This document shows positions 24,986 through 33,442 of a stretch of DNA of 64,000 nucleotides, one piece after another. Origin of the DNA: Pannonibacter phragmitetus DSM 14782. GTDB taxonomy: Bacteria > Pseudomonadota > Alphaproteobacteria > Rhizobiales > Stappiaceae. The DNA lies in contig NZ_KB908226.1 in assembly GCF_000382365.1 (NCBI RefSeq), positions 62,001 through 126,000 of the forward strand, read 5' to 3'. The position numbers and the translations under genes are program-made. Position 1 is the stretch's first letter. Every line of letters starts with the position of its first letter. The notes beneath the pieces are model-generated. The model ran no database searches and was not told where the DNA came from. It saw nothing but the letters and a program-made list of their open reading frames with translations.

Positions 24986-25933
24986 ATGAGCAAGCCCCAC
25001 CTCCTCCAGGTTGGACCGTACCCGGAGTGGGACCAGATTCCCCTTGATGAAGCCTTCACCGTGCACCGCTATTTCGAGGCGGCGGACAAGGCGGCTTTCC
25101 TTGCTGAAGTAGGCCCGCAAATCCGCGGCATCGCCACACGCGGCGAGCTGGGCGCCAATGCTGACATGATCGCAGCCTGCCCGAATCTCGAAGTCATCAG
25201 CGTCTATGGCGTCGGCTATGATGCGGTGGATCTGAACGCGGCCAAGGCCCGCGGCATCCGCGTGACCAACACGCCGGACGTGCTGACCAATGACGTTGCC
25301 GACCTTGGCGTTGCCATGATGCTGGTGCAGTCGCGCGGCATGATCGGCGCGGAAACCTGGGTGAAGGACGGCTCGTGGGCTGCCAAGGGGCTTTATCCGC
25401 TGAAGCGCCGCGTCTGGGGCCGCAAGGCTGGCGTGCTGGGCCTTGGCCGCATCGGCTATGAAGTGGCCAAGCGCCTCGCTGGTTTTGACATGGAGATTGC
25501 TTACTCGGACGTGTCCGCCAAGGATTACGCCTCGCAGTGGGAGTTCATTCAGGACCCGGTTGCACTGGCTGCCCGTTCCGATTTCCTGTTCGTCACCCTC
25601 GCCGCATCGGCTGCCACACGGCACATCGTTGGCCCGAAGGTGATCGAGGCTCTGGGGCCGGAAGGCATGCTGATCAACATCAGCCGCGCTTCCAACATTG
25701 ACGAAGAGGCGCTTCTGGATGCACTGGAGAGTGGCAAGCTCGGTTCGGCCGCGCTTGACGTGTTCGAAGGCGAGCCGAAGCTCAACCCGCGCTTCCTCAA
25801 GCTCGACAACGTGCTGCTGCAGCCGCACCATGCCTCGGGCACTATCGAGACCCGCAAGGCCATGGGCCAGCTGCTGCGCGACAACCTGACCGCCCATTTC
25901 GCCGGCAAGCCCCTGCCGGCGCCGGTTCTGTAA
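24986..25933 (+). CDS. D-isomer-specific 2-hydroxyacid dehydrogenase (GhrB/2-ketogluconate reductase-like)
   Basis: A 315-residue dehydrogenase. The VLGLGRIGYEVAKRLAGFDM Rossmann segment is near residue 150. Catalytic residues are Arg in NISRASNIDE, Glu in FEGEPKLNP and His in LQPHHASGT. The SRASN segment replaces the usual ARG-G, a modest departure. In this operon the likely reaction is NAD(P)H-dependent reduction of 2-ketogluconate to gluconate, or of glyoxylate/hydroxypyruvate; context favours the first. The ATG at 24986 follows ACGGAGA. It is the first gene of the plus-strand arm, 11 bp before the idonate-type dehydrogenase. Confidence 0.83.
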   Translation: MSKPHLLQVGPYPEWDQIPLDEAFTVHRYFEAADKAAFLAEVGPQIRGIATRGELGANADMIAACPNLEVISVYGVGYDAVDLNAAKARGIRVTNTPDVLTNDVADLGVAMMLVQSRGMIGAETWVKDGSWAAKGLYPLKRRVWGRKAGVLGLGRIGYEVAKRLAGFDMEIAYSDVSAKDYASQWEFIQDPVALAARSDFLFVTLAASAATRHIVGPKVIEALGPEGMLINISRASNIDEEALLDALESGKLGSAALDVFEGEPKLNPRFLKLDNVLLQPHHASGTIETRKAMGQLLRDNLTAHFAGKPLPAPVL

Positions 25934-25944
25934 GGATCACACCC

Positions 25945-26976
25945 ATGCGTGCCATCGTCATTCACGCCGCCAAGGATCTTCGCGTCGAAGAGCGCCCGGA
26001 GGAAACCCCGGGCGAAGGCCAGCTGCGCCTGCGCCTTGCCACCGGCGGCGTCTGCGGCTCGGACCTGCATTACTACAACCACGGCGGCTTCGGCACCGTG
26101 CGCCTGCGCGAGCCGATGATTCTCGGTCACGAAGTCTCCGCCTATGTGGAGAGCGTCGGTCCCGGCGTCACCGGTTACACCGAAGGCCAGCTTGTGGCCG
26201 TGTCCCCGTCCCGCCCCTGCCGCGCTTGCAAGTACTGCCTTGAGGGCCTGCCGAACCAGTGCCTCAACATGCGCTTCTACGGCTCGGCCATGCCCTTCCC
26301 GCACATTCAGGGCGCCTTCCGCGAAGTGCTGGTGGCTGACCAGTTCCAGTGCGTCGACGCAACCGGCCTGACGCCGGGCGAAGCTGCCATGGCTGAGCCG
26401 CTGGCCGTGACCCTGCACGCCACCCGCCGCGCGGGCGACATGCTGGGCAAGCGCGTGCTGGTGACCGGCTGCGGCCCCATCGGCATCCTGTCGATCCTCG
26501 CCGCCCGCCGCGCCGGCGCGCAGGAAATCGTGGCGACCGACCTGTCGGACTTCACGCTGGCGCTGGCACGCAAGGTAGGCGCAGACCGCACCATCAACAT
26601 GGCGAGCGAACCGGACGCGCTGGCTGCCTACAACGCTGACAAGGGCTATTTCGACGTGCTCTACGAGTGCTCGGGTGCGGCCCCGGCGCTGGCTGGCGGC
26701 ATCGCGGCCCTGCGCCCGCGCGGCATCATCCTGCAGCTTGGCCTTGGCGGCGACATGAGCGTGCCGATGATGGCCATCACGGCCAAGGAACTGGATCTGC
26801 GCGGCTCGTTCCGCTTCCATCCGGAATTCGCCGTGGGCGTCAGCCTGATGCAGAAGGGCCTCATCGACGTGAAGCCGCTGATCACCCACACGGTTGGCCT
26901 CGACAAGGCAGAGGAAGCCTTCCTGCTGGCCTCAGACCGCAGCCAGGCCATGAAGGCACAGATCGCCTTCTCCTGA
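25945..26976 (+). CDS. idnD: L-idonate 5-dehydrogenase (zinc-dependent MDR)
   Basis: A 343-residue medium-chain dehydrogenase. Catalytic zinc ligands are Cys37 (GGVCGSDLHYY) and His62-Glu63 (LGHEVSAYV). The structural zinc Cys set is C92, C95, C98 and C106 (CRACKYCLEGLPNQC). VTGCGPIGILSILAARRAGA is the Rossmann motif. CGSDLHYYNHGGFGTVRL is the hallmark of IdnD. It oxidises L-idonate to 5-ketogluconate, which idnO turns to gluconate and gntK phosphorylates. It follows the 2-hydroxyacid dehydrogenase closely in one transcript. Confidence 0.88.
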   Translation: MRAIVIHAAKDLRVEERPEETPGEGQLRLRLATGGVCGSDLHYYNHGGFGTVRLREPMILGHEVSAYVESVGPGVTGYTEGQLVAVSPSRPCRACKYCLEGLPNQCLNMRFYGSAMPFPHIQGAFREVLVADQFQCVDATGLTPGEAAMAEPLAVTLHATRRAGDMLGKRVLVTGCGPIGILSILAARRAGAQEIVATDLSDFTLALARKVGADRTINMASEPDALAAYNADKGYFDVLYECSGAAPALAGGIAALRPRGIILQLGLGGDMSVPMMAITAKELDLRGSFRFHPEFAVGVSLMQKGLIDVKPLITHTVGLDKAEEAFLLASDRSQAMKAQIAFS

Positions 26977-27098
26977 CGGGGTCCTCACCCAGCTGCCGCG
27001 CCCGGCACCCCACTGGCCCGCGAGGGCCGCCGGGCGCGGCCTTTCTCAAACTCAGACCGCCTCGTCGCGTAAACGCCTTTCTTGCCCACGCCTCAGGT

Positions 27099-27110
27099 GG
27101 TAACGCTACC
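27099..27110 (+). promoter_or_regulatory. Possible LacI-type operator upstream of the gluconolactonase gene
   Basis: GGTAACGCTACC is a 12-base palindrome with one mismatched pair, 45 bp upstream of the lactonase start. Its half-site GGTAAC is the same as in the CUT2 promoter palindrome at 30826. It lies in the 178-bp gap after idnD, which suggests that the lactonase-gnd pair has its own control. Confidence 0.45.
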
Positions 27111-27154
27111 TGCAATCAGGCCGGACCAGCGGCCCGCAGGGACAGGGAGGTTTC

Positions 27155-28045
27155 ATGTCGTTCTTCGAGGTCATTGACCCGGTTTTCCAGACCTACGTCC
27201 TCGGCAATGCGCCGGTGAAACGGATCGCCGCCGGCTTTGACTGGGTGGAAGGCCCGGTCTGGTTCGGCGATGCCGGGCACCTGCTTTTCTCCGACATCCC
27301 CAACAACCGCATCATGCGCTGGACGCCGGACGGGGTGACCACCTACCGCGCGCCCTCCAACTATGCCAACGGCCACACCCGTGACCGGCAGGGGCGGCTG
27401 ATCTCCTGCGAGCATGGCACGCGCCGCGTCACCCGCACAGAATGGGACGGCTCGATCACCGTGATCGCCGGCCAGTTCGAGGGCAAGCGGCTGAATTCCC
27501 CCAATGATGTCATCGTCTCGCGCGATGGCGCCATCTGGTTCTCCGATCCCCACTACGGGATCATGACCGATTACGAGGGCTTCAAGTCCGAACAGGAACT
27601 GCCCTGCGCGGTCTACCGGGTTGACCCCGACGGCACCATTGACAAAGTGATCGATGATATGGCCTGTCCCAACGGACTGGCATTAAGCCCGGATGAGAGC
27701 CTGCTCTATGTTGCCGATACCGGCCGCATGTTCGGCAGCGATCCCCAGCACATCCGGGTTTATGCCATGAAGAACGGCAGACCCAGCGAGGGGCGTGTGT
27801 TCCACACGATCCAGCCAGGCTGTGCCGATGGATTCCGGGTAGACGAGGACGGCAATCTGTGGTCCTCGGCTGCCGATGGCGTCCACTGCATCGCCCCGGA
27901 GGGCCACCTCATGGGCAAGATCCTTGTGCCGGAACTGGTGTCCAACCTCTGTTTCGGCGGCAGGGCGAAACATCAGCTCTTCATCACGGCGACGACCAGC
28001 GTCTACTCCGTGATCCTGAACCGGAAAGGACTACAATGGCCATGA
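27155..28045 (+). CDS. SMP-30/gluconolactonase family lactonase
   Basis: A 296-residue six-bladed propeller. The metal-binding features are EGPVWF (Glu near residue 32), RLNSPNDVIVSRDGAIWFSD (Asn-Asp in blade 3) and VADTG; CPNGLALSPDESLLYVADTG is the fourth-blade family motif. It would hydrolyse glucono-1,5-lactone or another aldonolactone to the free acid. No signal peptide is seen, so it acts in the cytoplasm. The gnd start overlaps its last codons, so the lactonase and 6-phosphogluconate dehydrogenase are coupled. Confidence 0.88.
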   Translation: MSFFEVIDPVFQTYVLGNAPVKRIAAGFDWVEGPVWFGDAGHLLFSDIPNNRIMRWTPDGVTTYRAPSNYANGHTRDRQGRLISCEHGTRRVTRTEWDGSITVIAGQFEGKRLNSPNDVIVSRDGAIWFSDPHYGIMTDYEGFKSEQELPCAVYRVDPDGTIDKVIDDMACPNGLALSPDESLLYVADTGRMFGSDPQHIRVYAMKNGRPSEGRVFHTIQPGCADGFRVDEDGNLWSSAADGVHCIAPEGHLMGKILVPELVSNLCFGGRAKHQLFITATTSVYSVILNRKGLQWP

Positions 28046-29448
28046 CTTCGGCAGAGATCGGGCTCATCGGACTTGGCACGATGGGTGCCGCACTGGCGCT
28101 GAACATCGCCGAAAAAGGCTTTCGCATTGCAGTGTGGAACCGCACCACGGACGTGACCCGCCGCTTCCATGCAGAAGCCGGCGGTCTGGCCGCGAACGTG
28201 GTTCCCACCGAGAGCCTGAAGGAGCTGGTGGCGGCCATCAAGCCGCCGCGTGCCATCATCCTCATGGTCCCGGCCGGCAAGGCCGTGGATGACCAGATCG
28301 AGGCCTTGGCTCCGCTGCTCGGCAAGGACGACCTGATCATCGACGCGGGCAACGCCAACTTCCACGACACCAACCGCCGCGCCGCCGCAGACCTTGGCGT
28401 CCGCTTCATGGGCATCGGCGTGTCCGGCGGCGAGGAAGGGGCCCGTCACGGCCCCTCGATCATGGCTGGCGGCAACCCGGCCGATTTCGAGCGGGTGAAG
28501 CCGGTTCTCACCGCCATTGCCGCCCGCCACGGTGACACGCCTTGCGCCACCTGGATGGGCGAAGCTGGCGCCGGCCACTTCGTCAAGGCCGTGCACAACG
28601 GCATCGAATATGCCGACATGCAGATGATCGCCGAAGTCTACGGCATCATGCGCGACGGCATGGGTCTTGGTGCAGCCGATGCAGCCGCCATCTTCCAGAA
28701 GTGGAACGAAGGCACCCTGCGCTCCTATCTGGTGGAAATCTCCGGCGCCGTCGCCGCCGCCACCGATCCGCTGACCGGCCAGCCGATGCTGGACGTGATT
28801 CTGGATGCTGCCGGGCAAAAGGGCACGGGCCGCTGGACCGTCATCGAAGCCCAGCATCTCGGCGCTCCGGTGCCGGTGATCGAGGCTGCCGTGATGGCGC
28901 GCAACGTTTCGTCCCGCGTGGACGAGCGCAAGGCCGGTGAAGCGCTCTATGGCGCAGCCCCGCAGAAGCTCGCCGATGCGCCTTCTGCTGACGAGCTGGA
29001 GCAGGCCCTCATCGCGGGCAAGATCCTGTGCTATGCGCAGGGCTTCACCATGATGACCGCAGCCTCGGCCACCTTCGGCTGGAATCTGCCGCTGCCGGAC
29101 ATCGCCCGCGTGTGGCGTGCTGGCTGCATCATCCGCTCGGACATGCTGAACGACATGGCCAGCGCCCTGACGGAAGATGCCACGCGCAACCTGATCATGG
29201 CGCCGGACTTTGCCCGCCGCATCGAGGCAGCGCTTCCGGCCCTGCGCAAGATCGTCGCCCTCGGCGCGCTCAACGGCCTGCCGGTTCCGGCTCTGGCCTC
29301 GGGCCTTGCCTGGTTCGACCTGATGCGCACGGCACGCGGCACCGCCAACATGATCCAGGCCCAGCGCGACTTCTTCGGCGCCCACGGCTTCGACCGCCTC
29401 GACGGCAAGGACGCCCACCACGGCCCCTGGGGCCTGTCGGCGTCCTGA
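28036..29448 (+). CDS. gnd: 6-phosphogluconate dehydrogenase, decarboxylating
   Basis: A 470-residue enzyme of the normal long form. IGLIGLGTMGAALALNIAEK is the NADP site. FMGIGVSGGEEGARHGPSIM is the substrate loop, and KAVHNGIEYADMQMIAE carries the catalytic Lys and the His-Asn pair. It converts 6-phosphogluconate to ribulose 5-phosphate, CO2 and NADPH, so products of gntK enter the pentose phosphate pathway. The ATG at 28036 lies 7 bases after AAGGA and overlaps the lactonase by 10 bp; a second ATG at 28042 is possible. Confidence 0.95.
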   Translation: MAMTSAEIGLIGLGTMGAALALNIAEKGFRIAVWNRTTDVTRRFHAEAGGLAANVVPTESLKELVAAIKPPRAIILMVPAGKAVDDQIEALAPLLGKDDLIIDAGNANFHDTNRRAAADLGVRFMGIGVSGGEEGARHGPSIMAGGNPADFERVKPVLTAIAARHGDTPCATWMGEAGAGHFVKAVHNGIEYADMQMIAEVYGIMRDGMGLGAADAAAIFQKWNEGTLRSYLVEISGAVAAATDPLTGQPMLDVILDAAGQKGTGRWTVIEAQHLGAPVPVIEAAVMARNVSSRVDERKAGEALYGAAPQKLADAPSADELEQALIAGKILCYAQGFTMMTAASATFGWNLPLPDIARVWRAGCIIRSDMLNDMASALTEDATRNLIMAPDFARRIEAALPALRKIVALGALNGLPVPALASGLAWFDLMRTARGTANMIQAQRDFFGAHGFDRLDGKDAHHGPWGLSAS

Positions 29449-29459
29449 CAACAAAACTG

Positions 29460-29495
29460 AACACTGCCCCTCCTCTAAGGGATGGGGCAGTGTTT
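29460..29495 (+). terminator. Terminator-like hairpin after gnd
   Basis: An 11-bp perfect stem (29460-29470 with 29484-29494) with a 13-base loop and a short T run (TGTTT), starting 12 bases after the gnd stop. Confidence 0.65.
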
Positions 29496-29528
29496 GAAGC
29501 GGACTGCGGGCGGAGCAGACCGCAGAGC

Positions 29529-29679
29529 CCCTCTCCCCCCTTGAGGGGGAGATGTCAGCGCAAGCTGACAGAGGGGGGTAGCAGCGCCTCAGTACGGCAG
29601 AATCTCTCTCGCAAGCAGACAGCCCCTTACCCCCCTCTGCCCCCTGCCGGGGGCATCTCCCCCTCAAGGGGGGAGAGGG
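29529..29679. repeat. Long nested inverted repeat (151 bp)
   Basis: The outer 26-bp arms (29529-29554 and 29654-29679) are perfect reverse complements, starting CCCTCTCCCC. An inner 12-bp pair (CAGAGGGGGGTA at 29569, its complement at 29628) is also perfect. Each outer arm has its own internal C-run/G-run palindrome. The element could form a cruciform or a very stable RNA hairpin between gnd and the convergent LacI gene. Similar G/C-run palindromes are dispersed in alphaproteobacterial intergenic DNA; only this copy is in the window. Confidence 0.8.
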
Positions 29680-29730
29680 ATCGGAGCCCAGCGGCTGTAG
29701 CCTTCACAAGGCTGAAGCCGACACTCCCTC

Positions 29731-30738
29731 CTACGCCGTCTCCCCCGGGACCAGCCGCGTCGGGACAACCGTGATATCCTGCCCCGGTTCGCCGCGCAGG
29801 CGGGCGACGAGGGCTTCGGCGGCGGATTTGCCGATGGCGGTGGCGGGAACAACCGTGGTCGTCAGGCGGCGCGGCAGGACGGAAGCCGCTTCCATGCCGC
29901 CCCAGCCGGCGATGCCCAGATCCTCCGGCACGCGGATGCCTCGCGCCTCGCAATAGGCAAGGCCGCCGATGGCCATTTCGTCGTTGTGGAAATAGACCGC
30001 ATCAAGATCCGGCTCGCGCGCGAGCAGGGTCTCCAGCCCGTAGAAGCCCCGGTAGAAGCCGGGGTTGTCGATGAGGATTTCCTTCGCCGCCAGCGGATGA
30101 CCGCCCGCCGAGAGCGCCGCCTCGAAGCCGTCCAGCCTGGCCGAGCTGATCACATCCGACAGGCCCAGCGCCCCGACATAACCAACCTTGCGCCGCCCGC
30201 GCCGCAGCAGGAACTGGCCCATTTCCATGCCGCAATCGAAATGGGAAAAGCCGACCGCCATGTCGACGGGGCTTGTCGTCAGCTCCCACACTTCCACCAC
30301 CGGCATGGCGGACTGGCGCAGCAGCTCGACTGTGGCCGGCGTGTGGAGACGCCCGGAGAGGATGACGCCGGCCGGCCGCCAGCTCACCACCTGCCGCACC
30401 CAATCCTCTTCCTGCTCCACCGCATGATTGCTGGCCCCGATCATCAGCTGATAGCCGAGCCGGGACAGGGCGCGGTCCACGCCGTCCAGCACCTGGCCGA
30501 AGAGGCTTGAACTCAGGCGCGGCACGCACATGCCCACCAGCGTCGAGGCCTGATCCGAACCGAAAGCAGCGGCCAGACGGTTGGGCACATAGCCAAGCGT
30601 CTCCGCCGCGGCGAGAACCTTCCCGCGCGTTTCCTCGGAGAATCCGCTGCCGCCGCGCAGAACGCGGCTCACCGTCATCTTCGACACCCCCGCCACGCGG
30701 GCGATGTCATCCATATTGGCCTTGTTCCGCCGGTCCAT
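29731..30738 (-). CDS. LacI family regulator of the adjacent CUT2 sugar transporter
   Basis: A 335-residue repressor. The DNA-binding domain NMDDIARVAGVSKMTVSRVL starts near residue 8, with hinge LGYVPNRLAAAFGSD, and a full effector domain follows. Its KMTVSR recognition helix is identical to that of enterobacterial GntR, and a GntR-like palindrome lies 31 bp upstream of its start. The chosen start is ATG 30738; the GTG one codon upstream is equally possible. It diverges from the ABC operon and very likely represses it. Confidence 0.88.
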   Translation of the reverse strand: MDRRNKANMDDIARVAGVSKMTVSRVLRGGSGFSEETRGKVLAAAETLGYVPNRLAAAFGSDQASTLVGMCVPRLSSSLFGQVLDGVDRALSRLGYQLMIGASNHAVEQEEDWVRQVVSWRPAGVILSGRLHTPATVELLRQSAMPVVEVWELTTSPVDMAVGFSHFDCGMEMGQFLLRRGRRKVGYVGALGLSDVISSARLDGFEAALSAGGHPLAAKEILIDNPGFYRGFYGLETLLAREPDLDAVYFHNDEMAIGGLAYCEARGIRVPEDLGIAGWGGMEAASVLPRRLTTTVVPATAIGKSAAEALVARLRGEPGQDITVVPTRLVPGETA

Positions 30739-30768
30739 CACGCTTTCAGCCTACCGCATACGCAGAAC

Positions 30769-30784
30769 ATGTTATCGATAACTT
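30769..30784. promoter_or_regulatory. GntR-like LacI operator in the CUT2/LacI divergent promoter
   Basis: ATGTTATCGATAACTT matches the 24937 operator at 15 of 16 positions, with only the second-last base changed. It lies just upstream of a TTGACA hexamer at 30790. Confidence 0.75.
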
Positions 30785-30789
30785 TGCCC

Positions 30790-30837
30790 TTGACAACCCA
30801 TCAGAGGCGATACAGGCTACATAACGTTACCGGTAAC
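30790..30837 (+). promoter_or_regulatory. Promoter -35 and downstream palindromic operator of the CUT2 operon
   Basis: A consensus -35 TTGACA is at 30790-30795; the -10 is not clear. A perfect 12-bp palindrome GTTACCGGTAAC at 30826-30837 follows, placed to block initiation or elongation. It shares the GTTA..TAAC half-site of the upstream operator, so two repressor sites flank the promoter. Confidence 0.55.
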
Positions 30838-30881
30838 TCAGCCGCAAGAGCAGAGACGGAGACATGGGAGGAGATACCGGT

Positions 30882-32375
30882 ATGCAACCGGCTAATGATG
30901 GTCTGTTTTTTGACCGTATCGTCAAGTCATTTGGCGGCACGCAGGCCCTGCGCGGGGTTTCACTGAAGGTTGAGCGGGGAGAAATCCTCGCACTTCTGGG
31001 CGAAAACGGCGCGGGCAAGTCAACCCTTATCAAGGTTCTGTCCGGCACCCACAAGGCCGACACCGGAACGGTGTCGATCGATGGCGTGCCCTATCATCAC
31101 GAAGCGGGCAAGGGCGGCCATCAGAAAGTCGCCTTCATCCACCAGGACCTCGGCCTCATCGAATGGATGAGCGTTGCCGAGAACATCGCCCTGGCGCTCG
31201 GCTATGTGCGCAAGCGCGGCCGGATCGACTGGAGCGCCACGGAGGCCATGGCCACCGAAGCGCTGAAGCTGGTGGATGCGGATTTCCCCGCCACCGCCCG
31301 CGTTGCCAATCTGACGCGCACGCAGAAGTCCCTCGTCGCCATCGCCCGCGCGCTGGCTGCCGATTGCGACTTTCTGGTTCTGGACGAGCCCACCGCCAGC
31401 CTTCCCGCCGACGAGGTGGAGCGCCTGTTCAACGCGCTGCGCCCGCTGAAATCCCGTGGCGTCGGCATGATCTATGTCAGCCACCGGCTGGACGAGATCT
31501 TCCGCATTGCCGACCGGGTGGCTGTGCTGCGCGACGGACAGATGGCAGGCCTGCGCGCCATCGGCCACACGACGCCGGAAGAACTGGTGAGCCTGATCGT
31601 TGGCCGCAAGACCCGTGAGATCAGCCGCCCCGAGGTGCAGGAAGGCACGGCCATACTCTCCGTCCGCTCCCTGCTCACCCGGCAGGTGGGGCCTGTCGAT
31701 TTCGAGCTCAGGCGCGGCGAACTGCTGGGCCTTGCGGGCCTGCGCGGTGCGGGTCATGAGGACATTGGCCGCGCGCTCTTCGGCGTCATGCCGCATTCCG
31801 GCACTGTGGTGCTGGACGGGCGCACGCCGGATCTGACGTCGCCGATCACCGCCATGGCTTCGGGCATCGGCCTTGTCGCCCGCGACAGGGTGGCGGAAAG
31901 CGTCGCCACAGGCCTGACCATCCGCGAGAACGCCTATGTCAATCCGGCGGCGACCGGACGGGGCATGCTGTCGCTGATGAGCCCGCGCAAGGAAGAGGAC
32001 ATGGCGGCGGAAATCGGCCGCCGGGTCGGTCTTTCGCCCAACGACCCCACCTTGCCGATCGAGGCGCTGTCGGGCGGCAACCAGCAGAAGGTCATCGTCG
32101 GCCGGTGGCTGGACAGCGGCCGGCGGCTGCTGATCACCGAAGATCCGACTGCCGGTGTCGATGTCGGCGCCAAGGCGGAGATCTATCACCTGCTTTACGA
32201 AGCTCTCGCCAGCGGCATGGGCGTGCTCGTGGTCTCCACCGACTTCGAGGAAATCGCCAACATCTGCCACCGCGCCATCGTCTTCTCCCGCGGCCAGGCG
32301 GTCGCGGAGCTGAGCGGCGTCGAACTGTCCACTGAATCCCTCATCCAGGCCGCATCGGCCGGTGAAGCTGCCTGA
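30882..32375 (+). CDS. Sugar ABC transporter ATP-binding protein, CUT2 (RbsA-like)
   Basis: A 497-residue tandem ATPase. The N-terminal domain has Walker A GENGAGKST (residues 40-48) and Walker B FLVLDEPTASLP; its signature reads LTRTQ, non-canonical as is usual in CUT2. The C-terminal domain lacks a Walker A (GLAGLRGAGHEDI) but has LSGGNQQK and LLITEDPTAGVDVGAK, where TED replaces the common LDE. ATP is probably hydrolysed mainly at one site. The start is ATG 30882, eight bases after GGGAGGAG; the ATG at 30864 overlaps that ribosome site and is unlikely. First gene of a three-gene importer. Confidence 0.88.
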   Translation: MQPANDGLFFDRIVKSFGGTQALRGVSLKVERGEILALLGENGAGKSTLIKVLSGTHKADTGTVSIDGVPYHHEAGKGGHQKVAFIHQDLGLIEWMSVAENIALALGYVRKRGRIDWSATEAMATEALKLVDADFPATARVANLTRTQKSLVAIARALAADCDFLVLDEPTASLPADEVERLFNALRPLKSRGVGMIYVSHRLDEIFRIADRVAVLRDGQMAGLRAIGHTTPEELVSLIVGRKTREISRPEVQEGTAILSVRSLLTRQVGPVDFELRRGELLGLAGLRGAGHEDIGRALFGVMPHSGTVVLDGRTPDLTSPITAMASGIGLVARDRVAESVATGLTIRENAYVNPAATGRGMLSLMSPRKEEDMAAEIGRRVGLSPNDPTLPIEALSGGNQQKVIVGRWLDSGRRLLITEDPTAGVDVGAKAEIYHLLYEALASGMGVLVVSTDFEEIANICHRAIVFSRGQAVAELSGVELSTESLIQAASAGEAA

Positions 32376-32383
32376 GGCCCCTC

Positions 32384-33406
32384 ATGCCCTCCATCGAATC
32401 CAACGCCATCGAACCGACCAAGGATGAACTGCAGGGCCTGTCCCTGATGGGCCGGGCCCTGCGCCTTGCGCCCACTTATGGCCTCGTCATCCTCATGTTC
32501 GGCCTCATCATCCTGTTCTCGATCCTGTTGCCGAACACCTTCCCGACCATGCTGAACCTCAGGTCGATCCTGTCGGACAAGGCGATCATCGCGCTGCTAT
32601 CGCTTGCGGCCATGATCCCCATGGTGGCGGGACGCATCGACCTGACGGTCGGCTACGGCATCGTGCTGTGGCATATCCTCGCCATCTCGCTGCAGACGGT
32701 CTACGGCCTGCCCTGGCCGGTGGCCATCGGCATCGTGCTGGTGCTCGGCATTGCCACAGGTATTCTCAACGGCATCCTCGTCGAGGTCGCCCGCATCGAC
32801 AGCTTCATCGCCACTCTCGGCACCGGCACCATCCTTTATGCGCTTGCCCTGTGGCACACCGGCGGGCGGCAGATGGTGGGCCAGCTGCCGGATGCCTTCT
32901 ATGCCATCAACGGCACCTTCATCTTCGGCTTGCCCATCACGGCCTTCTATGTGCTGGCGATCACGCTGGTGATGTGGGTGGTGCTCGAATACACGCCTGT
33001 CGGCCGTTACCTCTATGCCATCGGTGCCAACCAGCGCTCGGCAGAGCTGAACGGCATTCCGACGCGCAAGTTCGTGATCGGCGCCTTCCTCACCTCCGGC
33101 CTGTTGACGGCGCTGGCGGGCATCCTGCTCGCCTCCAAGCTGCGCATCGGCCAGGCCTCGGTGGGTCTTGAGTTCCTGCTGCCCGCCCTTGTCGGCGCCT
33201 TCCTCGGCTCCACAACGATCAAGCCGGGCCGCGTCAATGTCTGGGGCACCATTGTCGGCGTGATGATCCTCGCCGCAGGCATCTCCGGCATCCAGCAGTT
33301 TGGCGGAAGCTTCTGGGTCGAGCCGCTGTTCAACGGCACCACCCTGCTCATCGCCATCGGCATCGCGGGCTATGCCCAGCGCAAGAAAGGCGCAAAGTCC
33401 CGCTGA
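32384..33406 (+). CDS. Sugar ABC transporter permease, CUT2 (RbsC-like)
   Basis: A 340-residue inner-membrane protein with about ten hydrophobic segments. MIPMVAGRIDLTVGYGIVLW corresponds to the RbsC 'GGIDLSVG' block, with Arg for Gly. GRYLYAIGANQRSAELNGIP is the cytoplasmic loop that contacts the ATPase. It forms a homodimeric channel with the preceding ATPase (8-bp gap) and the following binding protein (36-bp gap). Confidence 0.9.
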   Translation: MPSIESNAIEPTKDELQGLSLMGRALRLAPTYGLVILMFGLIILFSILLPNTFPTMLNLRSILSDKAIIALLSLAAMIPMVAGRIDLTVGYGIVLWHILAISLQTVYGLPWPVAIGIVLVLGIATGILNGILVEVARIDSFIATLGTGTILYALALWHTGGRQMVGQLPDAFYAINGTFIFGLPITAFYVLAITLVMWVVLEYTPVGRYLYAIGANQRSAELNGIPTRKFVIGAFLTSGLLTALAGILLASKLRIGQASVGLEFLLPALVGAFLGSTTIKPGRVNVWGTIVGVMILAAGISGIQQFGGSFWVEPLFNGTTLLIAIGIAGYAQRKKGAKSR

Positions 33407-33442
33407 CCCTTGATGACACTCAGCAACCGGGAGGAAAACAAC

